Source: Rapana venosa
Taxonomy: Eukaryota > Mollusca > Gastropoda > Neogastropoda > Muricidae
NCBI GenBank assembly: GCA_028751875.1
Contig: CM054140.1
Span: forward strand, 31,516,393 to 31,580,392
Direction: 5' to 3'
DNA length: 64,000 nucleotides
Position 1 is the stretch's first letter. Each line of letters opens with the position of its first letter. A program made the position numbers and the translations under genes. Under the pieces are notes generated by a model. The model was given only the letters and a program-made list of their open reading frames with translations. It was not told where the DNA came from and ran no database searches. Shown piece after piece: positions 38,601-64,000 of the stretch.

Positions 38601-41600
38601 TGTCGGGTGGATTGGTTCTCCTAATAAGAAAAGAACTGTGTATTTATGTTAAACAAATAAACATTGAAACGGACAATATTCTGGTATTGAAACTTGGTGG
38701 GGAGCTCCTTGGTACCCAGACAGACTATATATTAATTGGAGCTTACATACCCCCTGAAAATTCTAAATACTATGAAGAGACTGATATCTACAATGGCGTT
38801 TCTATATTAGAAGACTGTCTGTTGGATGTAATTAAGGAGTGTGGTGACTTGCCTTTGATCATTTGTGGTGATCTAAATGCTAGAACTGGTGCACTAAACT
38901 GTGATTGCTCTGACCCTGTGGATGAAATCAGTGACATCTATGACAGAGACGAGTCAGCTGACAGAGCAGACATGACTGATGCCTTTAAACGAGTGTCAAA
39001 GGACACTGCAGTCAATGCCTTTGGCCGTTATTTGATAAACATGTGCAATGAATTTAGTTTGGTTGTCTTGAATGGTTTACAGCATGTTGATTGCCATGGT
39101 GATTATACGTATTTGTCACAAAATGGTTGTAGTGTCATAGACTATTTTCTCACATCACGATCTCTGTTGTCATCCTGCTGTAGTTTAAAAGTTAGCCCTC
39201 TAATAGAAACCAAGCACGCTGCTGTCGAGTTGTCCTTTGTGTGTGCAAAGACAGATCCTTGCCTAGCTAGCCAAGGAAAGAGAGAAATTACTTCTATTAC
39301 AAAATTTCAATGGGATGAGGACAAAAAGTTGACTTTTCAAGAGAAAATGCAGACTGAAAATGTTACCAGTATAGTGAATGAAGCCACAACACTTGTGGGT
39401 AATGACATTAATCAAGCTTAAAAAAAATTCAATGAATGTTTCATTATTGCAGGAGAAGAAATGAAAAAAACGGTTGTCTTTGGCTGTGAAAAACGTAAGG
39501 TTTGGTTTGATTAGAATGTAAACAGAGCAGAACAGTTTTAAGGAGGCACCTGCGTAAAGTTAATAGAGCTGCTGATATGTCTTCTCGACTGCAATATTTT
39601 CAAAAGAGGAGAGAGTACAAGAGATTACTAGAGTTAAAGAAAAGGGCACACAGAGAGAACGTGCTGGAGTCACTGAAACGTCATTTAAATGACAGCAAAC
39701 AGTTCTGGGACACAGTTCGCTCTGTTAGGCCCAGGCAAAGTAGCTACAACACCATAACTATAGATACATGGTTTCACCACTTTCAAAATGTTCTTAATGA
39801 AGTACCTCCTACATGTTGTACCAGCAATATTAACTTTGACACTTACTATGATAATGTAGATATCCAGTTTGAAAGTGGTGAGTTAGAACAGTCAATAACA
39901 GAGTCTGAAATTGTCTGTGCTGTCAAAGCCTTGAAAAGTCAGAAAGCCGCAGGTCCTGATGGACTAATCGGGGAGTTTTATAAAAACAGCATCAATGTAA
40001 TTTTGCCGTTCCTATTAAAATTTTTCAACCATATCTTTGAGGAGGGTATGTTTCCTGATGACTGGACAATGGCCATCTTACAGCCTTTACACAAAAAGGG
40101 TGACCTGAATCAGCCAGATAACTATCGTGGAATTTCTGAGTGGATTAAGGAAAATGAGGTTTTAGGCGAGGAACAAGCAGGATTTAGGGAAAAACATTGT
40201 ACCACTGATCATGTTTACTCTTATGGCTTGTGTTTAGAAGCAACTGTTAAGACACAGAAAACTTTATGCTGCTTTTATAGACTTCAGAAAAGCCTTCGAC
40301 ACTGTTAGTAGGGAGAAACTGTGGAAAGTTTTGCATGTAAACGGAATAAGAGGAAAATTTTTGAATGCACTAAAAAGCATGTATGATGTTGTGAAAGTCC
40401 GCATTCGAGCTGGTGCTAAGCTGACAGATTCTTTTTTTATGTCCACGTGGTTTGAAACAGGGAGAAGTGTGTTCTCCAGTTTTGTTTTCTTTATTAATTA
40501 ATGAACTGACCAAAGACATTAATGAAAATGGCAGGCATGGCATTCAGTTGTCACCTGATTTGACTCAGGTACTTATCTTGCTATTCGCAGACGATGTTGT
40601 TCTTTTGTCAGACAGCGTTATTGGACTACAGACTCAGATCAATGTATTACACAACACTGCTAAACGTTTAGATTTGGTTGTTAACCTCGAAAAATCGAAC
40701 GTAGTTGTCTTTAGAAACGGTGGTTTCTTGGCTGAGAACGAAAAATGGAGGTACGGGGATGGTATGTTAGAGACAGTAAACATGTACAAATATCTGGGCA
40801 TTATTCTCACTACACGACTTTCCTTCCAGTCCACACTAAAAGACTTGTCTGATCGTGCTCGAAAAGGGGTCACAGCTATACTAAGGTTACTTTGGTCAGG
40901 GGTTACAGCTATACTAAGGTTACTTTGGTCAGGGGTTACAGCTATACTAAGGTTACTTTGGTCAATTGGAGAACATTCACCAGACTTATTTTTTAAGTTG
41001 TTTGACAGTCAGATCCAGCCAATATTGACTTACGGCACAGAAATATGGGGCATAGTAAATAACCATGACATTATTGAAAGGGTGCATCTATCAGCCATGA
41101 AACGCTACATGTGTGTTAGTCAGAGAACTCCAAGACATTTAGTTTATGGAGAGTTGGGCCGTTTTCCGCTTAAGGTCAATATTTTTGCCAAGTGTATAAA
41201 GTTTTGGCTGCGCATTGTTGGTATGGATGATTCGAGATATCCTAAAAAAGCGTACTCAATGCTTCTGCTTCTGCAAAGTCAGAATTATACTACATGGGCA
41301 TGCAAAGTTCAGAATATGTTGTATATGTTTGGTTATGGCATTGTATGGGAGGCACAGTCTGTAGGAGATGTCAGGATGTTTATCGCACAGTTTAAACAGC
41401 GTTTAATTGACTCGTGTTCACAAGACTGGCATTCTGCCCTTGAATCACATACGCTGATTCCTTGACCTTACGTCCATACTTTCGAGTTGTGACATGTCTT
41501 AACGTGCGTAAAATATTTACAAGATTTAGAATTGGCACAGTGCCTTTGCGCTCACATTTTCTGAGTTATAGTATGTACAGTGTGAATGTGAACAATGCTT

Positions 41601-44600
41601 ATTGCCCTTTTTGTGCAGAAACTCCTGAAACAGAACTGCACTTTTTGTTGGTGTGTCCAACGTATACTGATTTACGATCACAACTTATTCCCCCCAAATA
41701 CTACAGAAAACCCTCAATGTTCAAATTTGTGCTACTGCTTTCTTGCGGAAACAAAGACATTATTTCGAAACTCTGTAATTACGTCTACAAAGCATATCTA
41801 ATCAGGAAAGATGCACTTGAATGTGGAACTGTGTAATTGTATGTGCATGTTATGCGGATGTGAACTCCATTTGTATGGGTCCGTGGCCTAACAAATAAAT
41901 CATTTGACTTTGACTTGACTTGACTTGACTTTGATTATAAGAAGGATGGGGGAAGATTTGCCCTGATAGTGCAGCACTCAAAACTTTATAGCACATACAG
42001 CTGAGGTTAAGGATAAAATTATGAGTAAATGCATGTGAGAGTCACAGCAGATGCCTTGTACTAAGACCTAATTTAAAAATAAATGTTACAAATTTCAGGA
42101 GTCGTTACCAAGGAGCTCTATGTATAAAGATGTTTTTATTAAATCCACAAATGACAATTTCACATCTGCTGTACAAGTGACACAAAGCTTGAAAAGGCAT
42201 TATTGTGTTTCAATATTGTACTGAAAGTATCAGGTTGATTAGCAAAAAATTCTTCTGAGTTGTTTCACACATAATACATACTATTTTACACAACTTACTG
42301 CAAAGGAGTGACAGACAAGGTCCTGGAGAACAGCAGAATTGGGGATGAAATCCTCTTCAACACACTTGGCTGGTAGTCCACATCGGCTGCAGCTGATGTA
42401 TGCTTTCTTTGTAGGCAGACGTCCAAAGTCCAGACAAACCTCACGATGCTCACTGCTGGCTTGGAATGCGTTTTTTCTTTGCCTGAAAACCAGAATGGAT
42501 ACTCGATACATTATCAAGAAAAATCAAACATTATGCAAGAATATATCTGGAATCACACAAATCAAACCCATGCCCCCCCCCTCCCAACCCAATAGTCATG
42601 CATATAAATTGGTCTGATAATTAAAATCTAAGGGGAAAAAGCTGAGTAGAGGCACAAACATTACAACTTAACATCTTTTTTTCTTCAAAGTTTAGTATAA
42701 TTTCATACATGTCAGCTTTTATTTTCTTATATCAAACTAACTATGACAAGGTGTTAATCTTAAACAGAACTTCACTAAGTAAAGAAAACCTCTGCATTTT
42801 ACAGTTATTTCAAATGAACAAGAAAGAGGATCAAACTTCTTAGAATAATTTCTGAACATTAGTAGTAGCTATGACAATTCAGATATTTTCCCCACCCCCT
42901 TTAAAATCAGTCACTGGGCTACATGACAAATATCTGGATAAATGTCATGAACAAAATAAAACAAATCCTGATAAGCCAGGTGTGGATTAGTTTAAATTTC
43001 ATACACTCATTAAAACATGCAACAATGTCCAGACAAATAATGTCAATGTGTTCATTAACTTAAGGGTTTTTTCCTTTGTTTTTTGGGGGGACACATTTTC
43101 CCCCATAAATGCACACCATATCCTCCACATATACCCTACAAAAACAAACAAACAAAACACTTACCATTTTCTGAAGACATATTCCAAGAAAGTGGCTGGC
43201 AATCGGTCAACAAATTCCACCAGGTACTTGGTGTCCAAGATGCCTTGGGGAAACATCTCTTCCAGATCAGCCAGGAACACCTGCAGGCTTGATGGCAGTT
43301 CTGTGTAGAAGTTCTGGTAGAGGAACACCAAGTCCAGAAAGCCATTGTGCAGCACAATGGGCACCTCACTCCACAGCAGAAGGTCAAACAGCTGCCTGCC
43401 AGTGGGGCCTGACTCGGTCCTAGAGTTGGCTGATTTTCTTTCAGATTCTGCCTGTGATTTTGATATAGAAAAAAAGTTCAAGTGAAAAAAATCATCTTAT
43501 GTTGACCACATCAGAATCGGAAAAAAAAACTTTTTTTCAACAGACTGGTGTGCTCATTCAAATTTTTACAGGGTTAATCAATACAATAATATCTGATGAA
43601 GATGGCCACAAGACATGTTGGAAAAGGTTTTCTGATAATATACAAAAGTCACGACTACCACCCCACATTCTACACAGATTTATCAGGTTACTTTGGAGCT
43701 TTAAAATAATAGCCTTCAAGTTTGTATACCATTAATGAATCACATTTTTTACAATCAGAATATGCAATACACTCCTACTTCACTGAGCTGCATACTGTGT
43801 AAAGTTCTGTAAGACTAATGTCTCAAAGTGAATTTTTACACCGCTTGTTTTTAATTAACTTTCTTAACAAAATAAGGTTTGCCACTATAATTTGCAAATA
43901 TGAGGTTTATTTTCGTTCCAAGCTAGAGCTCTGATGTTCCCCTAAGGTGAGATCTTGCATATGCAACTGTCTCTGCTCACCATTAATTAAGGCCACTGTA
44001 GGGATACCAGTATAAGTAGTATGTTCTTTCGAACCAGAAGGCCCATAGAGCCGGAGCTTATCTCGGTTTCTGTAGCGTTAAGCGAACTGATGGTTTTTTA
44101 CCACCCCTGTGACAGAATGCTAGTCTGTCGCCAGATACTTCCCCAGCAGAGCTGGTACCCATTTGTACACCTGGGTGGAGTGAGGAAAATAGGAGTAAAG
44201 TGTCTTTCCCAAGGACACAACACCGAGCCGAGCGGGATCGAACCCGCGACCTCTGGATCACAAGTCAACTGCCTAAACCACTCGACCACGGTGCCTCCTA
44301 GGGATACCAGTATATGTTTGCTTTAATGATTTAATGCTTTCAAAACTCAACTATACTGTCATGCATGTAACTCATCTGATAAAAAACAAAACAAAACCAA
44401 ACACACACACACCTTAACACATGAAGAAATGGGTTTCCTGTAACGAGTCGATGAAATGCCATCCTCTCTCTTCCAAATATCCAAAATACAAATACACAAC
44501 ACTTACAAGTGCAGTTCTATGACATGGAAAACACTGTGTACATTAGAAGTAATAGATAAGCCAAGTCCTACAACTAGTTTTTTTTTCAAATCATCTATAT

Positions 44601-46077
44601 GATAAAGGTAGAAATTTTGTGACTCAGATCATGCTGACTAGTGACTTGCATAACTGATCTTCCTCAAGCATGGTTGCCTGCAAAAAATTGAAGCACTGAT
44701 GACCTACCCGTAAGTCAAACATGGAGATAATACCAATTCCTTATCTCAGTTATCTGCCATGTGCAGTGGAGATTCAAACCCACAACACATAACTTCACAG
44801 GCATTTTGTTTAGAGAATCATCACCTTATCCACTTAGCTACTGTTACTGTTCAATTACTAATCAGAATCAACCATTCAATGGTTTACTTATCTAGCTATC
44901 ACTAGTATCACTATCACACAGTATTAGAGTATGCAACTTATCTAGCTAAGGCTATTGTGTAAATCACAGAACATAAAATCATATGTATGCTAACGTATAT
45001 ATTATATATCTACTCTGCAAACTTACCTGCACCTTGCCTCTGGAATATGATACTCCACAGGTATACTGCTTGTTGAAGTCAAATCCATGCTCCACCAAAA
45101 ACTTGAGAGCTGCTGGTTCCACCATGTAATCTTCTGAACACAACAGTGTCACATTAAAGGTCTGGACGCTGTAATTCCACTGTTTGATTTGGGCATGGAT
45201 ATTACCTCTGGCTTCAGGCTCAAAACCGTTTCTCTCAACACTGGCAGATTCCACATTCTGTAGCTTGAAACATGACAGACCAAGAGACAGCACTGATCTT
45301 GTCCTGGCAACCTCACAGATATTACTATACCGATCTGGCAATGATCTGCAACACAACAGGCAAGTGTTTTCACCTTCAATCTGCAAGCCATACTCATTTT
45401 AGATCATGATCTAAGTTCTGACTTTATACCAATCCAATCCATCTTTACACAAAATTCATATTAACAATAATACAACTAATTTACTGTATACCAAGTTATA
45501 TTTTGTTTTGCTTATGATAAATCATACATATTATTTTCTATGATAAGACACTATAATTTATAAACAAGAAGTTCAGCGTTAGAGCAAATAAGACTGCGCA
45601 CATAATAAACCCAAAATATTGTGTACATGAAAAAAACAACAAACCCACATCCACCTTTTAATAGAAGAGTATTATCATGCCCAGTAGATGAAACAAAAAT
45701 CATATACTGCATGCATACAAAGCTTTCCTGGCACACTGGATTATGCAGCTAGTAAGAAGTATGATGCATAATCTGCAAAGTGACCAATAATGATGTAGTG
45801 TAAATTTATGAAACACTGCTTAGTGTGCACCTCCTTAGGAAAAAGAACATGGAAATAACATAAAATGATATAACACACATATTTTTCGTGCCATGAGGTA
45901 ACCAATGATAAAACATAAAGGAATGAACATTCACTGATCATATCATATATTGATTATTTGATATGTGTGTTAAAAATCAGTACTCCTTAGTGGCAAGCCA
46001 GATTTTGGGCAAAAGTAAATTTGAAAGTGTTCCGGATAAGTCTAATCAGACTAATGGCTCACTTTGTGACTGTCAAC

Positions 46078-46117
<40 letters not shown>

Positions 46118-47847
46118 CACACACACACACTCTCTCTCTCTCTCTCAATTTAAACAATTTTATTCCACAAATTAGTCATTCTGAATCAAACACATTTACT
46201 GATTTAAAACTATGTGATAATCTTGCACATTTTAATCATTTTAATACTTCGTTAAAACAATCTGTCTTTACCTTGCTCTTAAAAGCTTTCTGTTTCCAAG
46301 TCCACTGAGCTCCTGTACAGGAAAGAAAAATAGATTTAAAGCAAGAGCTAAAGAGAACCACTTAGTGACTTACTTTTAAAACATTCCATTTCATTAAGAC
46401 AAAATTAGCCAAATAATATGTTGAATTTGAAAACAAAAATACCCTTGACAAGTAATTCTTCAATCATGGACATGACTACACAACTTCATCAGACGATGGC
46501 AAAATTTTCCTTTCACTTCAGTGTAAACATTATAATATAAATCTGTGATTCTGTTGCATACTCTGATACTGTGTGGTAGTGATACTGATCTCATCGTCAA
46601 AATGCAGATGACTCAAAATCATATCATATATGATTTCATATCTGAATGTTTGACAATATGAAAAAGTCTTATTATATAATCATTTAAATTTGTTTAAAAA
46701 ATGAAAAAGCTTTTAGTTTTATATGTAATGAAGTAATCAAATATACATGCATACATCATTACATGCATGTATAAAGAATCAGTTGCATATAATATCATGT
46801 CATATATTATCCACAGAAATCATGTACATAGTAGAACCAGTAATGTAGGGACAGGCTGATGCTTACTCTAAGCCTCGTGGCTTATTACAATGGCTGACAT
46901 TGTTGTGACAAGTCTTCATATTGCTAAAGACAAGTGTATTGTCAAGTCTTCATATTGCTAAAGACAAGTGTATTGTCACTATCAGTATCAGCTAAATTAA
47001 ACACAAGAAGAACAAATTTAAACACCTTTATTTCAATACATGTACAAAAGAATTACATCTTCCATAACTTTGACAGTGTGAGCATAGAAAATGGGTCAGA
47101 TCATCAACATATTTATCATCATCATCACCACCACCACTATATCAGTGACATCACTTTGACAGTATTTATTTATTCTTTCATATCGAGGATAATGGAATAA
47201 TCACTCCTGTGCTTTTTTTTTTAATATCCTGTCCCCATGTATACACGGTTTTGTAAATTTTGTCATCTGTTACCACCAGCACACAATGGTCTAGTCTTTT
47301 AAAAAAGCGAACAGGATTTAAAGTGTATGAGCATAGAAAAGTCAGATACCCTGAAGGTACATCTTCCTCTTCCATACAGTACTTGCCTTTGACAAGCTGA
47401 AGATCAGTATAATGCACTGGTGTGGGTATCATGTAAAACTTACAGAGGAAAAGATAAGATTACCTTGTATAGATCTTATATCTACCCTCTCTCCCCTCAC
47501 CGTCTCCTTAACAAACCGGCGTAAGCCCTGATATGTTTTAATTTTGATCAAGATCTGGACAAAAAAAGTGACTTTGACTCTTTCTTACGCTTTGACCAAA
47601 GTCTAATGAAAAAGGCTTGGTGATAGATCGAAAAGAAAAAGTAAAACTAGGCCTAGAGCTCATACTCATATCAGTCCCTATAACTTAAGTTATAAGACAA
47701 GGACCAAGTCGGTGTTGTCTTTACCGTATCCAGTGCTACGAATGTTGATGACTTCAAAGCTAATGCAATCGACGGCCAGAGCTCCTTGATATTGCTGGAA
47801 CTGACATCAACAACAGGCACTTCAGAAAATCGGCTGGAAAAGTCCAT
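35611..47847 (-). CDS. TOE1: Target of EGR1 protein 1 (TOE1), DEDD-type 3' exonuclease
   Basis: Six exons on the minus strand: 47847-47725, 46312-46272, 45345-45027, 43451-43165, 42482-42299 and 36285-35611. All have GT/AG borders and consistent phase, giving about 542 residues (human 510). TOE1 is a nuclear and Cajal-body deadenylase that trims snRNA 3' ends. Visible features: FVALDT joined to ELSGLG gives the catalytic D-x-[16 protein letters not shown] and [18 protein letters not shown] belong to the CAF1-like fold. A CCCH finger C-x8-C-x5-C-x3-H is formed across exons 5 and 6 (VCHSFA then [15 protein letters not shown]). NRKRRRR is a likely nuclear signal, and [14 protein letters not shown] carries the C-terminal D and H of the DEDDh site. 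An upstream in-frame GTG exists, but the ATG at 47847 is preferred. Intron 5 carries a LINE in the opposite orientation. Confidence 0.95.
36755..38285 (+). pseudogene. LINE ORF1 remnant
   Basis: The frame enters from the flank because the 5' end is lost. An in-frame TAG at 36972-36974 separates a Gln-rich, coiled-coil-prone start ([10 protein letters not shown]...) from the main part. Residues from about 36981 to 37390 ([47 protein letters not shown]) resemble the RNA-binding region of L1-type ORF1 proteins. The rest to 38285 is acidic, Gln/Ser/Thr-rich and of low complexity. Such proteins coat LINE RNA. This copy is not intact. Confidence 0.75.
38345..41836 (+). pseudogene. LINE ORF2 remnant: endonuclease, reverse transcriptase, zinc motif
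   Basis: 38345-39421 encodes an APE-type endonuclease ([40 protein letters not shown]). Stops follow near 39421 and 39514. From 39577 the reverse transcriptase is readable: [43 protein letters not shown], then a frameshift near 40260 and [11 protein letters not shown] further shift near 40440 precedes [16 protein letters not shown] and the catalytic FADD at 40584-40595. A 33-bp in-frame triplication lies at 40866-40964. The C-terminal part, after a stop at 41465, has a C-x2-C...H-x4-C motif (41603-41660). Not functional. Confidence 0.85.
40866..40964 (+). repeat. 33-bp unit, three tandem copies in the LINE RT
   Basis: Copies at 40866-40898, 40899-40931 and 40932-40964 differ at a single base (C in copy 1, T in copies 2 and 3). 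Each encodes [11 protein letters not shown]. Confidence 0.95.
43915..43998 (-). repeat. SINE-3 3' fragment, split by SINE-5
   Basis: agctagagctctgatgttcc, gtgagatcttgcatatgcaa and ctcaccattaattaaggcca form the SINE-3 3' block. The SINE-5 copy has inserted just after it. Confidence 0.6.
44015..44298 (-). repeat. SINE-5, complete, with 16-bp target duplication
   Basis: Flanked by the exact 16-bp repeat TAGGGATACCAGTATA at 43999-44014 and 44299-44314. On the minus strand it starts gaggcaccgtggtcgagtgg (A box) with B box gcgggttcgatcccgctcgg at about 44231. The body contains ttgtgtccttgggaaagaca, ctccacccaggtgtacaaat and gctctgctggggaag. A tRNA-derived SINE, the youngest-looking in the window because the duplication is perfect. 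It lies in TOE1 intron 3. Confidence 0.92.
46081..46146. repeat. (CA)n(CT)n microsatellite
   Basis: (CA)n to about 46130 followed by (CT)n, in TOE1 intron 2. Confidence 0.95.
46909..46976 (+). repeat. Two-copy perfect tandem repeat, 34-bp unit
   Basis: caagtcttcatattgctaaa begins both copies (46909-46942, 46943-46976), which are identical over 34 bp. It lies in TOE1 intron 1. Confidence 0.95.
47165..47335 (-). repeat. SINE-2 3' fragment
   Basis: tatcgaggataatggaataa, ttttgtaaattttgtcatct and ccagcacacaatggtctagt match the inverted SINE-2 tail. It lies in TOE1 intron 1. Confidence 0.7.
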
Positions 47848-48167
47848 CTTGGAACGTAAACTATACGTCAAAGTTTCCGCCACGATGTTTGCCCAATGCC
47901 CGGAAGTTTACAGATTGGTCCCCCCTTGAATACCGAGCAGACGACATTTACATCTTCAGTTACACATTTGATCTTTTGATAATAAACCTTATGTAATTCT
48001 AATCGACAAAGTTTCCACTATTTATATCAATATTAATCTCTAAGAAAGCCCAGATATCATTTCTTTTTTCTTTCATTGGGTGCAATATAGAAAAGTTGGT
48101 CTTTTGCATTTGACCACCCTTGCTTATTTCAAGGGACGTAAACCAAACACGGCATGAAGAGTTTGAA
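47848..48167. promoter_or_regulatory. Divergent promoter region TOE1 / DCAF15
   Basis: Only 320 bp separate the TOE1 start codon (minus, 47847) and the ATG at 48168 (plus). No repeat is seen inside. The plus-strand ATG is embedded in gaaatggcggcc, a YY1-type motif. A shared core promoter is inferred. Confidence 0.5.
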
Positions 48168-62374
<14,207 letters not shown>

Positions 62375-62463
62375 GTTGGTAATTTGTATTTAGTCTATCA
62401 TTTCCAGTTCTTGTGGTCACTGTGAATCAGCATTTGTACAAGTTAGTGATATAAGTTGAGTGC

Positions 62464-62520
62464 AAGTGTTTTGATTTGTCTGTGCAATATAATAGTGCTA
62501 TATAAATTATTATTATTATA
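62464..62520 (+). repeat. Solo LINE/SINE-1 3' tail
   Basis: agtgttttgatttgtctgtg, caatataatagtgctatata and (ATT)n match the LINE tail at 52063-52130. Confidence 0.65.
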
Positions 62521-63590
62521 TATCCTTTTGTTTAGTGTTTTAATGACAATTTGTTAAAGAGCATGCCTGGCCAAAGGAGCTCCCATTTTAGAACTCTTGA
62601 TTTATGTTCAAACTGTAATGATATAACCTGTTATTTCTACAACAACTAGAGTTCTTATCTCTCCTTGTCCACACAAAATACTATAAAAACAGATTGCTCT
62701 CTCCGCAAAAGACTTTTGGGGAAAAAATACTGATTTCAGGTATGGAGATTTTTTTCTTGGTGATTAAGGTTTCAGCACCACAAAAGTTATATGTTAAAAT
62801 AGAGTCTGATTTACAGATTGATCTATTTATATCTGAAGTACATCCAAATTTGTGTCTTTTCTGTACACGCCTAATGTCTGCACTTATTGTTACCAAAAAA
62901 TTATTGGGGAAGATTATTTGAAATGTTGCATAATCAGCTTTATGTTAAAGATGTGTATTGTGAGCATTTTCAGAACTCTTCTCAAACAACAAAGATTGGA
63001 GAAATAAGACTGTTCTTCTTAGATAAAATTTTCCAGTGATCCTTTCTCTTGGGAATGTGTTCTTTCCTGTACTTAATCTTTGGTGCTTTTTTGGTAAAAA
63101 ATAAATAAATAAGTGATGATGATGATGATGATAAAAAAATCCTTTCTTGGTAATTTGGTGGCCTTTAGACTTATGTTCCCATTTTGAAAGAGAGATCATT
63201 CTGGTTCCAATCTGATCTTGGATACCTTTTTTTTCTTCACTATACAGAATCCTCAAAGGAAAACTTAGTGTTAATCTTTCACAGGATATACTAAACCATA
63301 GACATTTGCAAAATGGGTTTGGCTTTCATAAAATATCCATGACAAGAGAGAGGTTTTATTCTTTGCAAATGTATACACACACACAGATAAAAAGGAGGGA
63401 AATAATGGTGGAACTGCGCAGTGTCAGTGGGTTGTCCTGCGTTTCTGTTATGACGAAAACATGTAATACAGTAATAGAATAATGAGATATGATAGTTGAC
63501 GTGTGTGTGTTGGGGGGAGGTGGGGGGTATCAGATGGGCTGTGACCCAACAAACAATTATTTCTGCTCAAGCAAACTCTCCTTTTCATTT
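62521..63590. other. DCAF15 intron 10 sequence, no exon seen
   Basis: AT-rich, with a (GAT)n run near 63114-63130. I looked for the DCAF15 C-terminal exon here and did not find it. Confidence 0.5.
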
Positions 63591-63599
63591 TTATTTTAT

Positions 63600-63935
63600 T
63601 TATTTATTCTTTTATTTCGAGGATAATGGAATAAGCACTCATGTGCTTTTTTTCATCCAGTCCCCGTGTGTATGCAGTTTTGTCATCCGTTCCCACCGGC
63701 ACACAATGGCCTACTCTTCCGAAAAGCGGAACGGGTTTTAACATATGCACAAGATTTCTGCATGCGTTCACACACGGGGCCTCAGTTTATAGTCTCATCC
63801 GAAAGACTTTTGGGGAGAGTGAAGTCTGCACTGATGTTAACTCCAGAGGAAAAATCCTCTTGAACGGAAATCGAACCCAGGTCAACAGATCACGAAAACA
63901 TCACTGTAACAACCAGGCTATCTTGCAAAATAATC
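63600..63935 (-). repeat. SINE-2, full length
   Basis: Inverted relative to 18796-19131. Tail tatttcgaggataatggaat, gtccccgtgtgtatgcagtt; body gcacacaatggcctactctt, cctcagtttatagtctcatc; head near 63930 (gaaatcgaacccaggtcaac is the B box). The motif aaccaggctatct is repeated at 63912 and 63957. Confidence 0.8.
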
Positions 63936-64000
63936 CCACCCCCAGTCCCAGATCCCAACCAGGCTATCTCGTCCCCTTTCATACTGGTCATATACTTCAG

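Larger units (their letters stand above)
36755..41933 (+). mobile_element. Non-LTR retrotransposon (LINE), 5' truncated, defective
   Basis: A 5,179-bp insertion bounded by the 14-bp target duplication ATTATAAGAAGGAT at 36741-36754 and 41934-41947. It ends in a tail of TTGAC repeats (41905-41931). The left boundary falls inside ORF1, so the copy is 5' truncated. It carries ORF1, an endonuclease plus reverse transcriptase ORF2 and a C-terminal Cys/His motif, with several stops and frameshifts. It lies antisense to TOE1 in intron 5. The clade is not assigned. Its ORF1 layout is L1-like in having a coiled coil then an RRM-like part. Confidence 0.9.

Noticed and set aside
47848..47883. TOE1 start at an upstream in-frame codon near 47883
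   Set aside because: That codon is GTG; the first ATG in frame is at 47847.

Overview
The window looks like animal nuclear DNA, most likely from a mollusc and probably a gastropod. This is inferred from intron-rich single-copy animal genes, a very dense load of tRNA-derived SINEs and LINE fragments, and long (CT)n, (GT)n, (TA)n and poly-G/poly-C tracts. Nothing in it is prokaryotic: no operons, no CRISPR, no rRNA. Most long open frames are readings of simple repeats or mobile elements.

Four conserved cellular genes can be assembled exon by exon, arranged as two divergent pairs. NDUFA7 (complex I accessory subunit, minus, coding 12238-17282, 110 aa in four exons) is head to head with RPS28 (40S ribosomal protein eS28, plus, coding 19286-28930, 68 aa in three coding exons plus a 3' UTR exon). 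TOE1 (DEDD deadenylase with a CCCH zinc finger, minus, coding 35611-47847, about 542 aa in six exons) is head to head with DCAF15 (CUL4-DDB1 ubiquitin ligase substrate receptor, plus, 48168 to at least 62374, last exon or exons beyond the window). All splice phases agree in NDUFA7, RPS28 and TOE1. In DCAF15 only the exon 1 to exon 2 junction is uncertain.

Layout: 1-12000 is gene-free repeat territory (SINE fragments, decayed tandem arrays, a 0.6-0.7 kb tandem duplication, microsatellites). 12030-17300 is NDUFA7. 17300-19285 is a divergent promoter region invaded by two SINEs. 19286-30420 is RPS28, whose 7.4 kb first intron holds a 3.25 kb terminal-inverted-repeat element (20353-23599) with 15-bp inverted ends and a 7-bp target duplication. 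30500-35380 is intergenic, with a SINE and a piggyBac-like MITE flanked by TTAA. 35385-47850 is TOE1, whose intron 5 carries a 5.2 kb dead LINE (36755-41933) bounded by a 14-bp target duplication. 48168 to the end is DCAF15, with an L2/CR1-like LINE 3' fragment, several SINEs and a 37-bp tandem repeat built on an exon's splice donor.

The strongest leads are: the NDUFA7-RPS28 divergent pair, which I recall being adjacent in the human genome too; a shared 3' tail between a tRNA-derived SINE and the LINE fragment; the unassigned inverted-repeat element; and the fourfold duplicated splice donor in DCAF15. The mobile elements and tandem repeats account for most of the sequence between exons.
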